Below are positions 1 through 10,887 of a DNA stretch of 64,000 nt, piece by piece (the first letter of the stretch is position 1; the number at the start of each line of letters is the position of its first letter). The notes beneath the pieces were generated by a model, which had not been told where the DNA came from, ran no database searches, and was given only the letters and a program-made list of their open reading frames with translations. The DNA is taken from assembly GCA_034640345.1 (NCBI GenBank), contig JAXRVH010000054.1, forward strand, positions 124,001 through 188,000, given 5' to 3'. A program made the position numbers and the translations under genes. This stretch comes from Drechslera avenae (Eukaryota > Ascomycota > Dothideomycetes > Pleosporales > Pleosporaceae).

Positions 1-179
1 CCGTGGGCCAATAACACGAGGCTTCGATATCGGTACGACATAGTGTCTCCATATGTACCGGTCATCGTTGTGTTTGCATGTAGTCTGTGAAGTATACAAG
101 CACCCCGTAGCTTCAGCCGACCGAGTACCTACACATTTCCTCCATTTCTTCCCTCGAGCCTCAGAATTGCGCCGACACT
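1..179. other. 5' flank of the NRPS-like gene
   Basis: Short leader before the first well-placed ATG at 180. I see no separate gene here. It probably holds the promoter or 5' UTR of the downstream gene; part of the promoter may lie outside the window. Confidence 0.4.
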
Positions 180-3100
180 ATGGAGACACCCGTTTTGTTC
201 AGCAATATGCATGGCCTCTCCCCAGAGGACCAGAGCTTCGTCTCGCGGTTTGGACGCGGTCCAAAGTGCTCCACTCCACATGCCACTGTCCACGAGGCTT
301 TCGAGAGCGTTGTGGACAGCCACCCAACCGCCGTGGCTGCTGTATTTGGAAACGACAGCATCACATACCTTCAGCTAGATCTCGCTGCCAATCGGCTAGC
401 GCACCACCTCATCAGCTCAGGTCTCCATCCAAGGCAAAAGGTATGTCTTGTTGTACAGCGATCAATCGAGATGCTCGTTGGTTTTTTGGCCATCTTGAAA
501 GCTGGCTGTCAATATGTCCCCATCGACGGCGGCGTTGCCTCCGACCAGGCCCTACAGCACATCTTCCAAGACACTGAGACACAGTTCATATTATGTCTCC
601 CCAGATACTGGGATAGAGTAAAGCAATTTGCGAGCCAAGAAGCGATTGTGCTTGAGCTAGGGATGACCACTGGAGCGTTCTATCCACCTTCCCGGCCAAA
701 CCTCCAAGTTACGGCAAACTGTGGCCTATTCGCCATGTACACATCAGGTGAGCCGACCATTCATTATTCTAAAAACTCCACTGATGCTTTATCAAGGAAG
801 TACTGGCGTACCGAAAGGTGTAGACGTCAAACATGGTACAATGACCAACGCACTCCTTTCGGAGCCCGGACGGCTGCGTATCGCTCCTGGCTCAAAAATT
901 GGCCAAGTTTTGAGCATCTCTTTCGCGATGGGTAAGAAATCCCAGCCTCATTTATTAGAAGGCATGCTCACAAAGTACCAAGGTGCATGGGAGATGTTGG
1001 GATCACTGATGAACGGAGGTACACTTTACCTCCGGGGTTCTGATTGGGAGGCAACATTAGAACAGGTCGGCTCCTACAGCGCTATTTATGATACCACATA
1101 ACTGATAAACGCCAAATAGATCGACACCTTGATCAGCACCCCTTCCATACTCTCAAAGTATGACCAACAGCGCTATCCAAACATCAAGACCATTGCTGTA
1201 GCAGGCGAGGCGTGCCCGCAGGCGTGAGTTCATCATGTAAGCTTCCCATAGAGACCATGCTGACCTTAGTCGTAGTCTCGCAGATGACTGGGCTCAAGGC
1301 AGAGCCTTCTACAATTTACTCGGCGCGACGGAGACCTTCCTTTTCTCTGCACATCGACACGTTACAGGGGAAACTTTGTCCGTTGGCCGGCCACTACCCA
1401 ACACCACATGTTACATACTCGATGATGCCGGAGAACCTGTGAGAGTTGGCGAAAAAGGAACGCTTTGGGTCGGGGGTGCAGGTGTCTCAAGGGGCTACAT
1501 CAACCTGCCGCTAACAACTGCGGAGAAATTCCGATTGGACAAATTTGCAAACGATGGGTAAGTGAAAAGTCTAAATCTAGCCCATGTGTTCTAGTCTTTC
1601 TGACGCTAAACCAGGTCATTGATGTATAACTTTGGAAACATTGTTTGCTGGAGAGCAGATGGCACATTAGATTCCTTTGGTCGAATGGACGATCAAGTCA
1701 AGATCAAGGTTGGTTCACCCGGTAATCTGACTGCAAAAAAACCCCCCGAACTAACTTTATCAGGGCTTCCGCGTTGAGCTTGATGGAGTCACCAATGTCA
1801 TAGAGGTAACACTACTCCATCCCATAGATTCTCAGTGCTGACAATCGGGTATAGCAATTCTCCGGCATCACGCGAGCGGCCTCTCTAGTCATCGATGGAA
1901 TACTCTATGGCTTCTATGCATCTTCTTCCCCTATCGTTGAACAAGAGCTGGATGAATATGTTCGAAAATATATGCCCTACTACTCCGTACCTGAGCGATG
2001 GATCTCGGTCCAGGATATTCCGTTGAACCCCAACGGCAAAGTCGACAAGACTCAGCTCAAGGTATTGGCTGCGGAACTGCACGTCTCGAAACCAGACACT
2101 GTGCCAACTAGAGGAGCACATAAGCGACACGATTCGGCCTTTGATACTTTGGTAGCACCCGCGAAGCCCGTAGATACCCACTCTGTGGTTGCTGAAGAAG
2201 TTACCCGGGCTTCTTCTCATGACGTCGACCTCGAGAAAGGGCCTCACTTCAAGAGCATCGAGCAGCGCTCATCCTCTACCAGCGATAAACCATACGACCT
2301 CCCAATCACGCTACCAGAGGCGCGAGGCTCTCCTACGCAAGCGTGGCTTCGGCATCGCGGACTCATTGCCTATCGCTGGCTTCTCATTCCTGTCTTCCTC
2401 GCAAACGTTGGAGTCGCATGTTGGCTTCTCTATGACAATATCAAACGTCAGGAATACCCACTTTCTTCGACCGCAACAGCTACTGCCGCAAACCTCTGCG
2501 CGGCAATCCTGGTACGATCGGAACCCGTCATTAATCTGTTGTTTACTCTTTTTTCTTCGGTTCCTACCTGGGTACCTCTTGGAATACGGCGAATCTGTGC
2601 GAATGTCTTCCATATCGGCGGAATCCATGTCGGCTGCGCGATGGCAGCGGTGATCTGGTTCATTATATTTACTGTTGGTGCCAGTCTTCAAATTGCCAAA
2701 GATGTCGATGTCAGGACTCTTTCATTAGCGCCAGCGATACTATCCTACGTCATCGTCGTTTTACTTGTTGCGATGACAGCATTGTCACATCCGGTCCTTC
2801 GCAATCGATACCACGACTTATGGGAAAATTTACATCGCTTTGGTGGGTGGACAGTGCTCATTCTCTACTGGGTACTCGTTGGCCTCTCCACCAAGGACCT
2901 GAGCCGTGGATCTGGAATGTCGACCTCGGAGGCGTATCTGCGAAACCCTTCACTCTGGCTCATTGTGATTGCGACCTGTGCCATCATCTTCCCCTGGCTG
3001 TTCCTTCGTCGTGTGTCTGTTAGGCCTGAAGTCCTGTCCTCTCATGCCATTCGCCTGCATTTCGATTCTCCCGTTGTACCAGGCAAGGGCGTCCGTCTTG

Positions 3101-3627
3101 CACAACACCCACTTCGCGACTGGCATGGATTTGCCACAATCACCAACGCGCCCGAAGAGAAGGGTTACTCAGTAATCGTCAGCCGGGCCGGCGACTTTAC
3201 AGGTCGCATCATCGACACTGCTCCAACCCACATCTGGAGACGCGGCATCCCTACGTCTGGCGTTCTGCGAATTGCAACCTTGTTCAAGAGCGTTGTGGTT
3301 GTCGCAACCGGATCCGGCATCGGCCCGTGTCTTTCTATTTTCCCATACAAACACATTGCCATGCGCATTCTCTGGACAGCGCCTAATCACGAGACCACGT
3401 TTGGCAAGTCCCTCGTCGACGATGTTCGCAGGCGAGACCCAAATGCCGTTATCCACAACACCCGGATGTCCGGAAAGCCTGATATGAGCCTGATGACATA
3501 TCAACTATACAAGGAGAGCGGTGCCGAGGCTGTGCTGGTCATCAGCAACAAGCGATTTACACAACAGATTGTGTTTGACATGGAAACGAGAGGAATTCCG
3601 GCATATGGTGCGATATTTGACTCTTAG
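180..3627 (+). CDS. NRPS-like adenylate-forming enzyme fused to a membrane flavoprotein (TmpB-like)
   Basis: Spliced model of 8 exons; introns 748-796, 932-982, 1066-1119, 1224-1275, 1558-1614, 1709-1763 and 1806-1854; exon sum 3081 nt, 1026 residues. The N-terminal half is an ANL-superfamily adenylation domain: P-loop TSGSTGVPKG at about 188-197 (formed across intron 1), LGATET, the hinge-like FGRMDDQVKIKGFRVEL and the catalytic-lysine motif PNGKVDK (K about 498). No carrier-protein motif follows. From about residue 603 there are several hydrophobic segments, then a ferric-reductase-like C-terminus with HPLRDWHGFA (FAD side, about 854) and GSGIGP (nucleotide side, about 921). This order matches the Aspergillus nidulans TmpB/TmpA membrane flavoprotein family, linked to diffusible conidiation signalling. 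The substrate cannot be read from sequence. Alternative names are NRPS-like reductase or AMP-dependent synthetase; the fusion itself is clear. Confidence 0.88.
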
Positions 3628-4539
3628 ATAGTGGAACATGTCGCAGGGCTAGGGCGAGTGGAGGTGGACTACCCAACATCGGTTTGAATGAATGAATGAA
3701 ACGACCGTATTTACATGATGCTTGAATGTTCAAGATGATTGACAAGAATGATGCCAAGGTCTGGTTGTGGTGACTATGAGGGCGCATAGCGTGTGGGCGA
3801 TTTTGCCGGCTAACGGTTTCAGTACGTGTCTCGTCTTGGCGGCACGATCGTCATCATATTAGCTCCGGTCTTGGAAGCTTGGCAATTCTATGCTCCGAAC
3901 TGGCGCGATGCTCTTCGCGCGCTGCAATACCTTTCTTGTGGCCCTTCACCGATACGGATCATGTGGCCTAGCTTGCGAAGCCGGAGAGGTCCAAATCAAC
4001 GGCATTATCGCCACCGTACCAGCACAGTGTTTTGAGCACTCCAAGCCAATCTTGGCTTTCTCCTTTTTGGAGTGCCAAGACAGCATTACCGCTACACGAT
4101 AGCCATTCACCTGCCATATCCAGCCTTCGCCCAAATGCCATGCTTTTCCTCACCACTTAATCTATCTTATCCGGCTTGCTAACCCACAAGGCAGCTCAGT
4201 GGCACGCTGACGCACGTCTGGATCTACTTGATCCTCCCGGGCAGGTGCATCACCAGCTTCTGCGGAGAAGAGACGAAACAAGAAGGAGATCAAGTTAGCG
4301 CCCGGCGCAATTCGTCAAGTCGCCCAATCAGGCACATGTTACGCCTCGACAGCGCCCGATGGGCCTATGCTAGACAGCATCGCATGTCGACCATTAGGGG
4401 AAGGTAACTCAGTGGTACTGCCAGAACTGGAGGAATGTAGGAGCTATAAGGTAGCCATCATCCCACGCCATGGTTGGGAGATCAGGCAGCCCTCGTCCCA
4501 TCGCTTTCACATATTCCTTCGTTTGCAACAGTCCTCAAG
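3628..4539. other. Intergenic, no gene seen
   Basis: Only short overlapping open frames without family resemblance or plausible splicing. It should hold the 3' UTR of the NRPS-like gene and the promoter of the carboxypeptidase gene. Confidence 0.5.
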
Positions 4540-6094
4540 ATGAAGTACGCCATTGCCGCAGCTCAGATTCTCCAAGGCACCACCGTTCTCGGTAGCCTTC
4601 TGCCTGTCTACTTCAAGGCCCCGTCGCCAGCACACTTCCTCGACGTCGTCAACAATGGAACATATGACCTTGGCTGCAGGCCTAAGGCAGTCCCGACCGA
4701 GCAGGGCCACTTTGAGCTCCACGCTTACCTGACCGAGGAGCAAATCGCCCACCTAAGCAAGGAGTATGAGAACTCGCCGGACGTCAGTCTGCATCGACGC
4801 GATCTCAGCAAGCGACAGGGTGGTAATGCACCCATTGGCTCTGGCGATCGATGGCAGGGTGGTGCTATCGCACCATCTGGCCTTGGCACCAAAGCTGCCG
4901 GCTCGACAATCAGCAGCATCATGAACGTCAACGAGATCAACTCTGCGATCAAGGGTCTCGCCACCGCATACGGCATGCCTACCGTCACTCTGCCATACAA
5001 GACGTTCAACGGTGCCACCCAGACCGCCGCGTATGTCGGTGCTGGTACAGACAAGTCCGCCTACCGCCTGTACCTCAGTGCTGGTATGCACGCGCGTGAA
5101 CGTGGAGGTCCCGATCAGCTCATCTACTGGATCTCCGACCTCCTCGCCGCCAACAAGGCCGGAACTGGACTCAAGTACGGCAGCAAGTCATACACCAACG
5201 CCCAGGTCAAGACCGTTCTCGCTGCCGGTATCGTCTTCTTCCCCCTCGTCAACCCAGACGGTGTCGCATATGACCAGTCCACCGGCTCCCTATGGCGCAA
5301 GAACCGCAACACCCGTTCCGGCACCAGCGGCTCCTCCGTTGGCGTGGATATCAACCGCAACTTTGACTTCCTCTGGAACTTCAAAAAGTTCTTTGACCCG
5401 TCTACCTCTCCTGCGTCCACTTCGCCCAGCTCTGAAACCTTCTACGGCTCGGCTGCAGCGTCGGAGTCGGAGACCAAGAACCACGTCAGCATCTATGACA
5501 GCTTCCCCAACATCAGGTGGTTCATGGACATTCACTCGGCAACTGGAGATATCCTGTACAACTGGGGCGACGATGAGACACAGAGCACCACGACGACGAT
5601 GAACTTCCTCAACACCGCCTACGACGGAAAGCGGGGTCGTCTTGGTGACACCACGTACAAGGAGTACATGCCCTCGACTGACGTAACCAACATCAAGAAC
5701 ATTGCTGCTAAGACTGCTACTGCGAGTACGTGCCACCGATGACCAACCTTTTACATCTTCCCATGCTGACACCATGACCAGTGCGCGCAGTAGGCGGTCG
5801 TTCCTACAGCTCCATGCAATCCGTCGGTCTCTACGCCACCTCGGGCGCTTCCGATGACTACGCTGCCAGCCGAGTTTACGCAAAGTCTGGAGCCAGCAAG
5901 GTCAACGGATGTAAGTAACATCCGCAGCTCTTATTTACCAAAATAGCATACTGACTTTGATCCCAGTTACCATGGAGTTCGGATACGCCACAAACTTCTA
6001 CCCAACATTGTCCGAGTTCAACACCAACATCCTCGACACCAACGCTGGATTCATGGACTGGGCGCTCGCAGCCATTGCTGCTGGATTCAACTAG
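4540..6094 (+). CDS. Secreted zinc carboxypeptidase (peptidase family M14)
   Basis: Three exons (introns 5726-5781 and 5911-5966), 480 residues. The ATG at 4540 is chosen because it starts a signal-like hydrophobic N-terminus (MKYAIAAAQILQG); an in-frame ATG 66 bases upstream would put 22 polar residues before it. A propeptide of about 90 residues ends in a Lys-Arg pair (91-92), a likely Kex2 processing site. M14 signatures are complete: zinc ligands His184 and Glu187 in MHARERGG, the substrate-binding VDINRNFDF block, third zinc ligand His332 in DIHSATGD and catalytic glutamate Glu442 in FTMEFG, the last only reached through the third exon. It should remove C-terminal residues from extracellular peptides, like the metallocarboxypeptidase A enzymes of other ascomycetes. 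The specificity-pocket residue was not assigned. Confidence 0.93.
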
Positions 6095-7477
6095 AGCAGT
6101 TATGAGATTATGAAATGATTGAGATGAGAGATGTTGTTGTATATATTAGTACCTCTTCTATCAATTCTATAGGGCGGCGTTAAATGAAGAGACGTGAAGG
6201 CAACACGGTTCGTGTTTCATAATCCAACAGAGGGCGGATTTAGGCTTTTCTCTGGAGCCAACAAGGAAGAAACCATTTGAAAATTTCCGCCCCTCTTAGA
6301 TGACAATTGAAGTCTTGCAAATGTCAAAGTCGAAAATCACATGCCCAGTCATGCTGTCAAACCCCTCCCCTCCCCTCTCCTCCCCTCCCCTCCCCACGAC
6401 ATAACCCCCACACTTACGCCTTCCAACACACCCCTACTCCACCATGGCTCCCCAGTAGAAGAAGAAGAAAAAGCAAAGAAGAGTTCCCGGTATTAGCATC
6501 AAAATAGCGTGTTTCAACTCCAGGGGGCCGGTCGCCAGACGGCCATTCGTTCCCTTGTCCGTAACATTGATCTACGGTTACAAATTTACTAGTAACTCCG
6601 TGCTCTCCCAATCGTACGATTTAACTCACCCGGGCCGGATAGAGGAGAAAGAAGAAGAAGAAGAAGTAAAGAAATGAAAAGAAGTGAAAAACAAGAATCT
6701 CCGAGCCAGAGAAGCTGTTTTCAATGCATACGTGTCACATCGTAGTTGTTTGGACGGACAGTTGTGACAAGTTGGCGCTTTGATCATGTCTGGGACGGCG
6801 AATTAGGCGTGTTTGTCGGAGGTTGTTTGGAGGAAGGGAGGTGGAAACGAGCATGTTTTGGTAATCTTGGTTGGAGGGTTTTTTCCTTCTTTTTCCTTCT
6901 TTTCCATTTTTTCCTCTTTCTTTGCCTTTTCTCCCTTGCTGCTTCGAAAAAAAAAATCTGTCCGTGTTGGATTGTTTCAAACGATTGGAAGCGCCGGCGT
7001 GTTGGTGTTTGAACGTCTTGCTTCTGATAGGTGGGTTGACTGCATAACAGTGCTGCCGGGTAGATCCCGTTCTAGACGCCTGGCCGACCGCACGGAGATT
7101 GTGTGTCTGTCTGACGTTCTTGGTATGTAATGCGCTCGTGAGTGGTGCATTAGGACTTTGCAATTTCCATGGATGTTTTGCGTATAGCTTAACCTTGCTG
7201 ATATCAGGACGAGGTCAAATTGTACCAACTTCAGGTATCATCAGATAAGATTCTAGCATAGCATTATGCAATTGATGCTGAAGAGTTGAGATGCAGTATG
7301 ACTTTCAAGACACTGAGACATCACTGTTGTTCGTTGAGTTCACGGCGAAGATACGGAAAGTTTTGAAAAATGGAACAATGTGGTATTCTATGAAAAGGTA
7401 TATACAGTCAGAAAAAAAGGAAGAAAAAAAAGTACAAGAAGGAGGTTTTGGCATCCCGGTATCAGTATCCGTGTCGC
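6095..7477. other. Intergenic, no gene seen
   Basis: 3' flanks of the converging carboxypeptidase and oxidase genes. It holds a long C-rich tract (listed separately), a run of GAA repeats near 6645-6665 and T-rich stretches near 6880-6930. Open frames here are low-complexity and unsupported. Confidence 0.5.
6361..6396. repeat. C4T-type tract; G-rich on the minus strand
   Basis: Runs of CCCC separated by single T or A bases make a near-pure pyrimidine tract of about 36 bases. The minus strand therefore has at least four closely spaced G4 runs, which fits the pattern for a G-quadruplex or triplex-prone element. It lies about 270 bases after the carboxypeptidase stop. Confidence 0.7.
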
Positions 7478-8644
7478 CTACATTTGGTCGTTGCCAACCC
7501 ATGGGGAGGCAGCCTTCCAGTCAATGAGGTCAGGTGAGACATTCTTCAGATCCGCTACGCCCATGTTGGCAGCGTCCATGACAAGCTCGGTCTTGAGGAG
7601 GTCAGCCGCCCTCTTAACACCTTCTGCGCCGTAGATGTTGGCGAACATGAAAGAACGACCAACACCAACAGCCCTGACACCGAGAGAAAGGAGCTTCAAG
7701 ACATCGGTGCCGTATCGGACACCGCCATCGGCATAGACCTCGACCTGCTTGAATAGACCGGGGTCTCGCTGGTGGATCTCCATGGCAACTTGGAGGGTTG
7801 ATGGCGATCCATCGATCTGGCGGCCTCCGTGGTTGGAGAGGAAGATGGCCTTGACGCCGTTCTTGACTGCCTCTTGAGCATCCTCGACAGTCTGGATGCC
7901 CTTGGGGATGATTGGCAGGTCGGTCATGTTCTGGAGCTGATTGAACAAGTCCCATGTGATCTTGGTAAGCTTGGTGTTTGCTGATCCAACACCGAAGCGT
8001 GCAGCGCGGTGCCTGATAGCATCACCAGCCGAGTCGATGGTCAGGACAAGGCCTTTAGCGCCCAGTGACTTGGCTTGGTCGAACAGGCCTTTGGTTTGGG
8101 TGATGTTTCCGCTGAGGTAAATTTGCTGGAAGAGGACCTGGTCCTGGGTGGCGCGAGCAGCGTAGATGTCTTTCATCGGGATGGATGAGTAGAGCGATGG
8201 CATGTACAAGATGCCAGCCTCTCCAGCGCCCTTGGCGAGACCTACCTCACCTTCGGGGTTGGCGTATCCGCCACGAGCACAAGGCGAGATGAAGATGGGC
8301 GCGGAGAAGTTGTGGCCGAGGATGGTTGTTGCCATGGTGTTGGGGACATTTGTGATGTCAGCCAGGAAGCGTGGTCGAAGGCGGAAGCGCTGGAAGATTT
8401 CCAAGTTGTTGCGGTAAGACCATTCACCAGCTGCGCCGTTGCGGTAGTATGCGAATGACGTCGTGTTCATGTAGTTGCGACCAACCCATTGGAAGTCGGG
8501 CAGTCCGACCAAAGACTTGACTGGAGGGAGAGTCTTGTTGGCAACGAAGGCGCCGAGCTGCTCGTCGATGCCGGTGTCTGGCTCATCCAAGAAGGGGGTG
8601 GCAGCAAGAACGCACGAAGCGAAGAGGATGATTGAGGTACGCAT
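7478..8644 (-). CDS. FMN-dependent alpha-hydroxyacid oxidase/dehydrogenase with signal peptide
   Basis: Intronless, 388 residues from the ATG at 8644. That start opens a hydrophobic signal-like segment (MRTSIILFASCVLAA). The frame stays open to 8863, but that extension is a low-complexity Leu/His translation of a 5' repeat and is not used. The body is a FMN-binding TIM barrel of the glycolate/lactate/mandelate oxidase family: an SPCARGGYANPEGE block, LTIDSAG, the active-site motif LSNHGGRQIDG (catalytic His about 272) and ADGGVRYGTDVLK plus GVGRSFMF for phosphate binding. There is no cytochrome b5 domain, so it is not a flavocytochrome b2. It should oxidise a 2-hydroxy acid to the 2-keto acid with oxygen or another acceptor. 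A secretory location is an inference from the N-terminus. Confidence 0.9.
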   Translation of the reverse strand: MRTSIILFASCVLAATPFLDEPDTGIDEQLGAFVANKTLPPVKSLVGLPDFQWVGRNYMNTTSFAYYRNGAAGEWSYRNNLEIFQRFRLRPRFLADITNVPNTMATTILGHNFSAPIFISPCARGGYANPEGEVGLAKGAGEAGILYMPSLYSSIPMKDIYAARATQDQVLFQQIYLSGNITQTKGLFDQAKSLGAKGLVLTIDSAGDAIRHRAARFGVGSANTKLTKITWDLFNQLQNMTDLPIIPKGIQTVEDAQEAVKNGVKAIFLSNHGGRQIDGSPSTLQVAMEIHQRDPGLFKQVEVYADGGVRYGTDVLKLLSLGVRAVGVGRSFMFANIYGAEGVKRAADLLKTELVMDAANMGVADLKNVSPDLIDWKAASPWVGNDQM

Positions 8645-8673
8645 TCTGAGAAGATGGATGAGAAGGTGGATGA

Positions 8674-8740
8674 GAAGCTCTAAGAGAAGCTGGTTGCGAA
8701 GCTCTAAGAGAAGCTGGATGAGAAGCTCTAAGAGAAGCTG
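8674..8740. repeat. Three-copy 24-bp tandem repeat in the 5' leader of the oxidase gene
   Basis: The 19-mer gaagctctaagagaagctg occurs at 8674-8692, 8698-8716 and 8722-8740, a 24-base period, with degenerate gatgagaag units between and beside the copies. On the gene strand it lies 30-96 bases upstream of the chosen ATG. It could be transcribed leader or promoter sequence. Confidence 0.85.
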
Positions 8741-10726
8741 TAAGAGATGGTGAGAGAGAAAAGAGTGACTGTGATGATGATGATGGCTCAATAGGCGGAC
8801 GTACTGAAGGCTCTTATACTGCGTCGAGGTAGGCCACGCATACAAGAAATATTGCAGGGGCACTTATCCGGCCTGGAGGTCGAGATAGCGCGTATTTTGC
8901 CCTTAGCAGTCACGTTTGGGATAAGGAATTGCAACCTTGCATGTCTACCAAACCCTGTTTGTACATGTTCTGTACCAAAATGCAGTGCAATTGGCATAGC
9001 CTGCCAAGCTCGAGTGCCGAAACAAGTTGCGTCATGGCAAAAGGGCCGTTGGCAGGTCCATCATATCACTAATGGCTGGCAAGACGTCCAAGTGGAGTCT
9101 GGTTATCTCCCTGTTGCGCCGCCAAGATGATCCAGAGGCGGTTGAACAGGTTGCTGTTTGGCATGAATGAAAGCTCCAAACGCTAGAATGTTTCGGGCCG
9201 AACTGGTTGATGACAGGTTTTGACGTCCAGGCACCCGGGGGTGGTGGGGACCCACAACGGAATGGCGTTTTCAAACGGTGCCCTTGCGGTCGTGTGATTG
9301 GCCGATGCGGTCAAGAGACGCTGAGAAATTCGTAAAATTGCGGTACCGGGACAAGGTCGAAACGGGGAAGGTCCTTCGGTCGCTGCCGTGGTGGTGCCGG
9401 GATGTCCGGAACATGCGCCTGGGATGTCGCTCATGCCGACGTCCATCATGTTTACCGCTAGAAGAAGAGCGATCTTGTTGAAACTCGTGGTTGCTTGGCC
9501 GTGAGAGGTGCTCCCGGCGCTGGGCGTCAGTGATAAGGAACGCGAGCGTTGACGGATTGGGGGTGGGGGGGCGTTGGTCCGATCGGACGGTAGTAGTGTG
9601 CCCATGTTGCGGATGCGACCCATGCAGCAACTGGGCACAGATTACTGTATATTCGGGCCATATATATGCAACTTCCTAGACTGCGCACGCCGTCAGGAAC
9701 GTGCTGTAGCTGCAGCTATTCCGATAGTCCTGCATAATGGACGGTCGGGTAGCGATGGCGAGACGGGCTGTAGGCGCTGTCGCAGAGTGCAGGCATTGTG
9801 TATTGTGCGAGTGTTAGTGGCCGCGGTGAAGCATGTCAGTCGGTTTGGCTGCTGGAACGAGTGGGTGTGCACTGTGCAGAGAGCTTCACGTGGGGGAGGG
9901 TTGGATCAGGAAGGAGCGACTGTGAAGCCGGCGGAAAGTGCGACGGCGCTAGCGAGGAGCCCTGGCGCTCCATCATGTGCCTCGCCAACCTGGAAGCTCC
10001 ACCCTACCACTACTGTTCTTCTGGACGACACCGAACACCTGTCATCCACCCTTAACAAGCTTCTTGCGCACCAGGCCTGGAAAGCTTGAGCTGCGGCGAC
10101 CGACCGAACGCCCACTCCGTTACTGCATTATATGAAAAGAAAAGGCCCGATCTGTACACGGCCTCGAACACGAAAGTGCCGGTTCTCTGCCGTCTGCCGT
10201 CTACTCTCGCACCATGTGCCAGACTCTGCTCATCACATAGCTTAGCACGATTGTTCCTTGCCTCGACAATGTGGCTATTCTTTGTTGGCTGATGTTTACT
10301 AATATTATTGCCCACACTTATCTTGTGGCGCACTGCCGCGATGCAGGGTGCATGCCGCCAGGAACAGATTTATGCAAAATGTTCTGAAGAACCGTGTCGG
10401 TGGTCAAGAGAACAAACCACTCCCCTCTGGCCTCACACCCATTATGCAGTCAGCCACGGCACGTCCCAAGTTCCGCGTGTAGTTGATGGTTTGTACACCT
10501 TTATGGACAAACGTGCGAAGCTTGCAAGGGCACATGCCAATCGCCCTTCTGAATCCCAAGTTGGCGTCGGCAGCTACATCTGGAGAAGAAAGACCTCGCA
10601 CTCCTACTCCGGGTGATCCGAGGCTAGACAGGGACATTGTTAAAGAGGGTAGGGTTTGCTATACATGGTAGGAACCATGGCAGCCAGACCATGGGCTTGG
10701 GCCTTTCAATTTGGAATCAACTCCCA

Positions 10727-10750
10727 TATATATGTATATATATATATACA
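10727..10750. repeat. TA-rich dinucleotide tract upstream of the nitrilase gene
   Basis: Alternating T/A with one GT interruption, about 140 bases before the nitrilase ATG. It could contribute to the promoter but is not a clean TATA box. Confidence 0.6.
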
Positions 10751-10887
10751 CGTCTCGTAATATCATGCTGGGATTGTTTGTCATCAAGCAAGTGCGGGTG
10801 AATTGAATCATGTGCGGGGTATCCAGCGGTAGCCAATACTCAACCTCGTCCCTGCTATAGTACCACTAATCTTAACTTCGACCTAGC

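Larger units (their letters stand above)
8645..10887. other. Divergent promoter region of the oxidase and nitrilase genes
   Basis: About 2.2 kb between two divergent genes. Apart from the 24-bp repeat and an alternating TA tract near 10727-10750, I see no recognisable gene. Open frames at 9183-10115 run in several overlapping frames on both strands and show no family features, so they look like chance frames in GC-rich DNA. Confidence 0.45.

Noticed and set aside
8645..8863. N-terminal extension of the FMN oxidase, rich in Leu and His
   Set aside because: It is the translation of a 24-bp tandem repeat and lies before a clean signal peptide start at 8644.
9183..10115. Overlapping ORFs on both strands between the oxidase and nitrilase genes
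   Set aside because: GC-rich chance frames with no family resemblance or splice structure.
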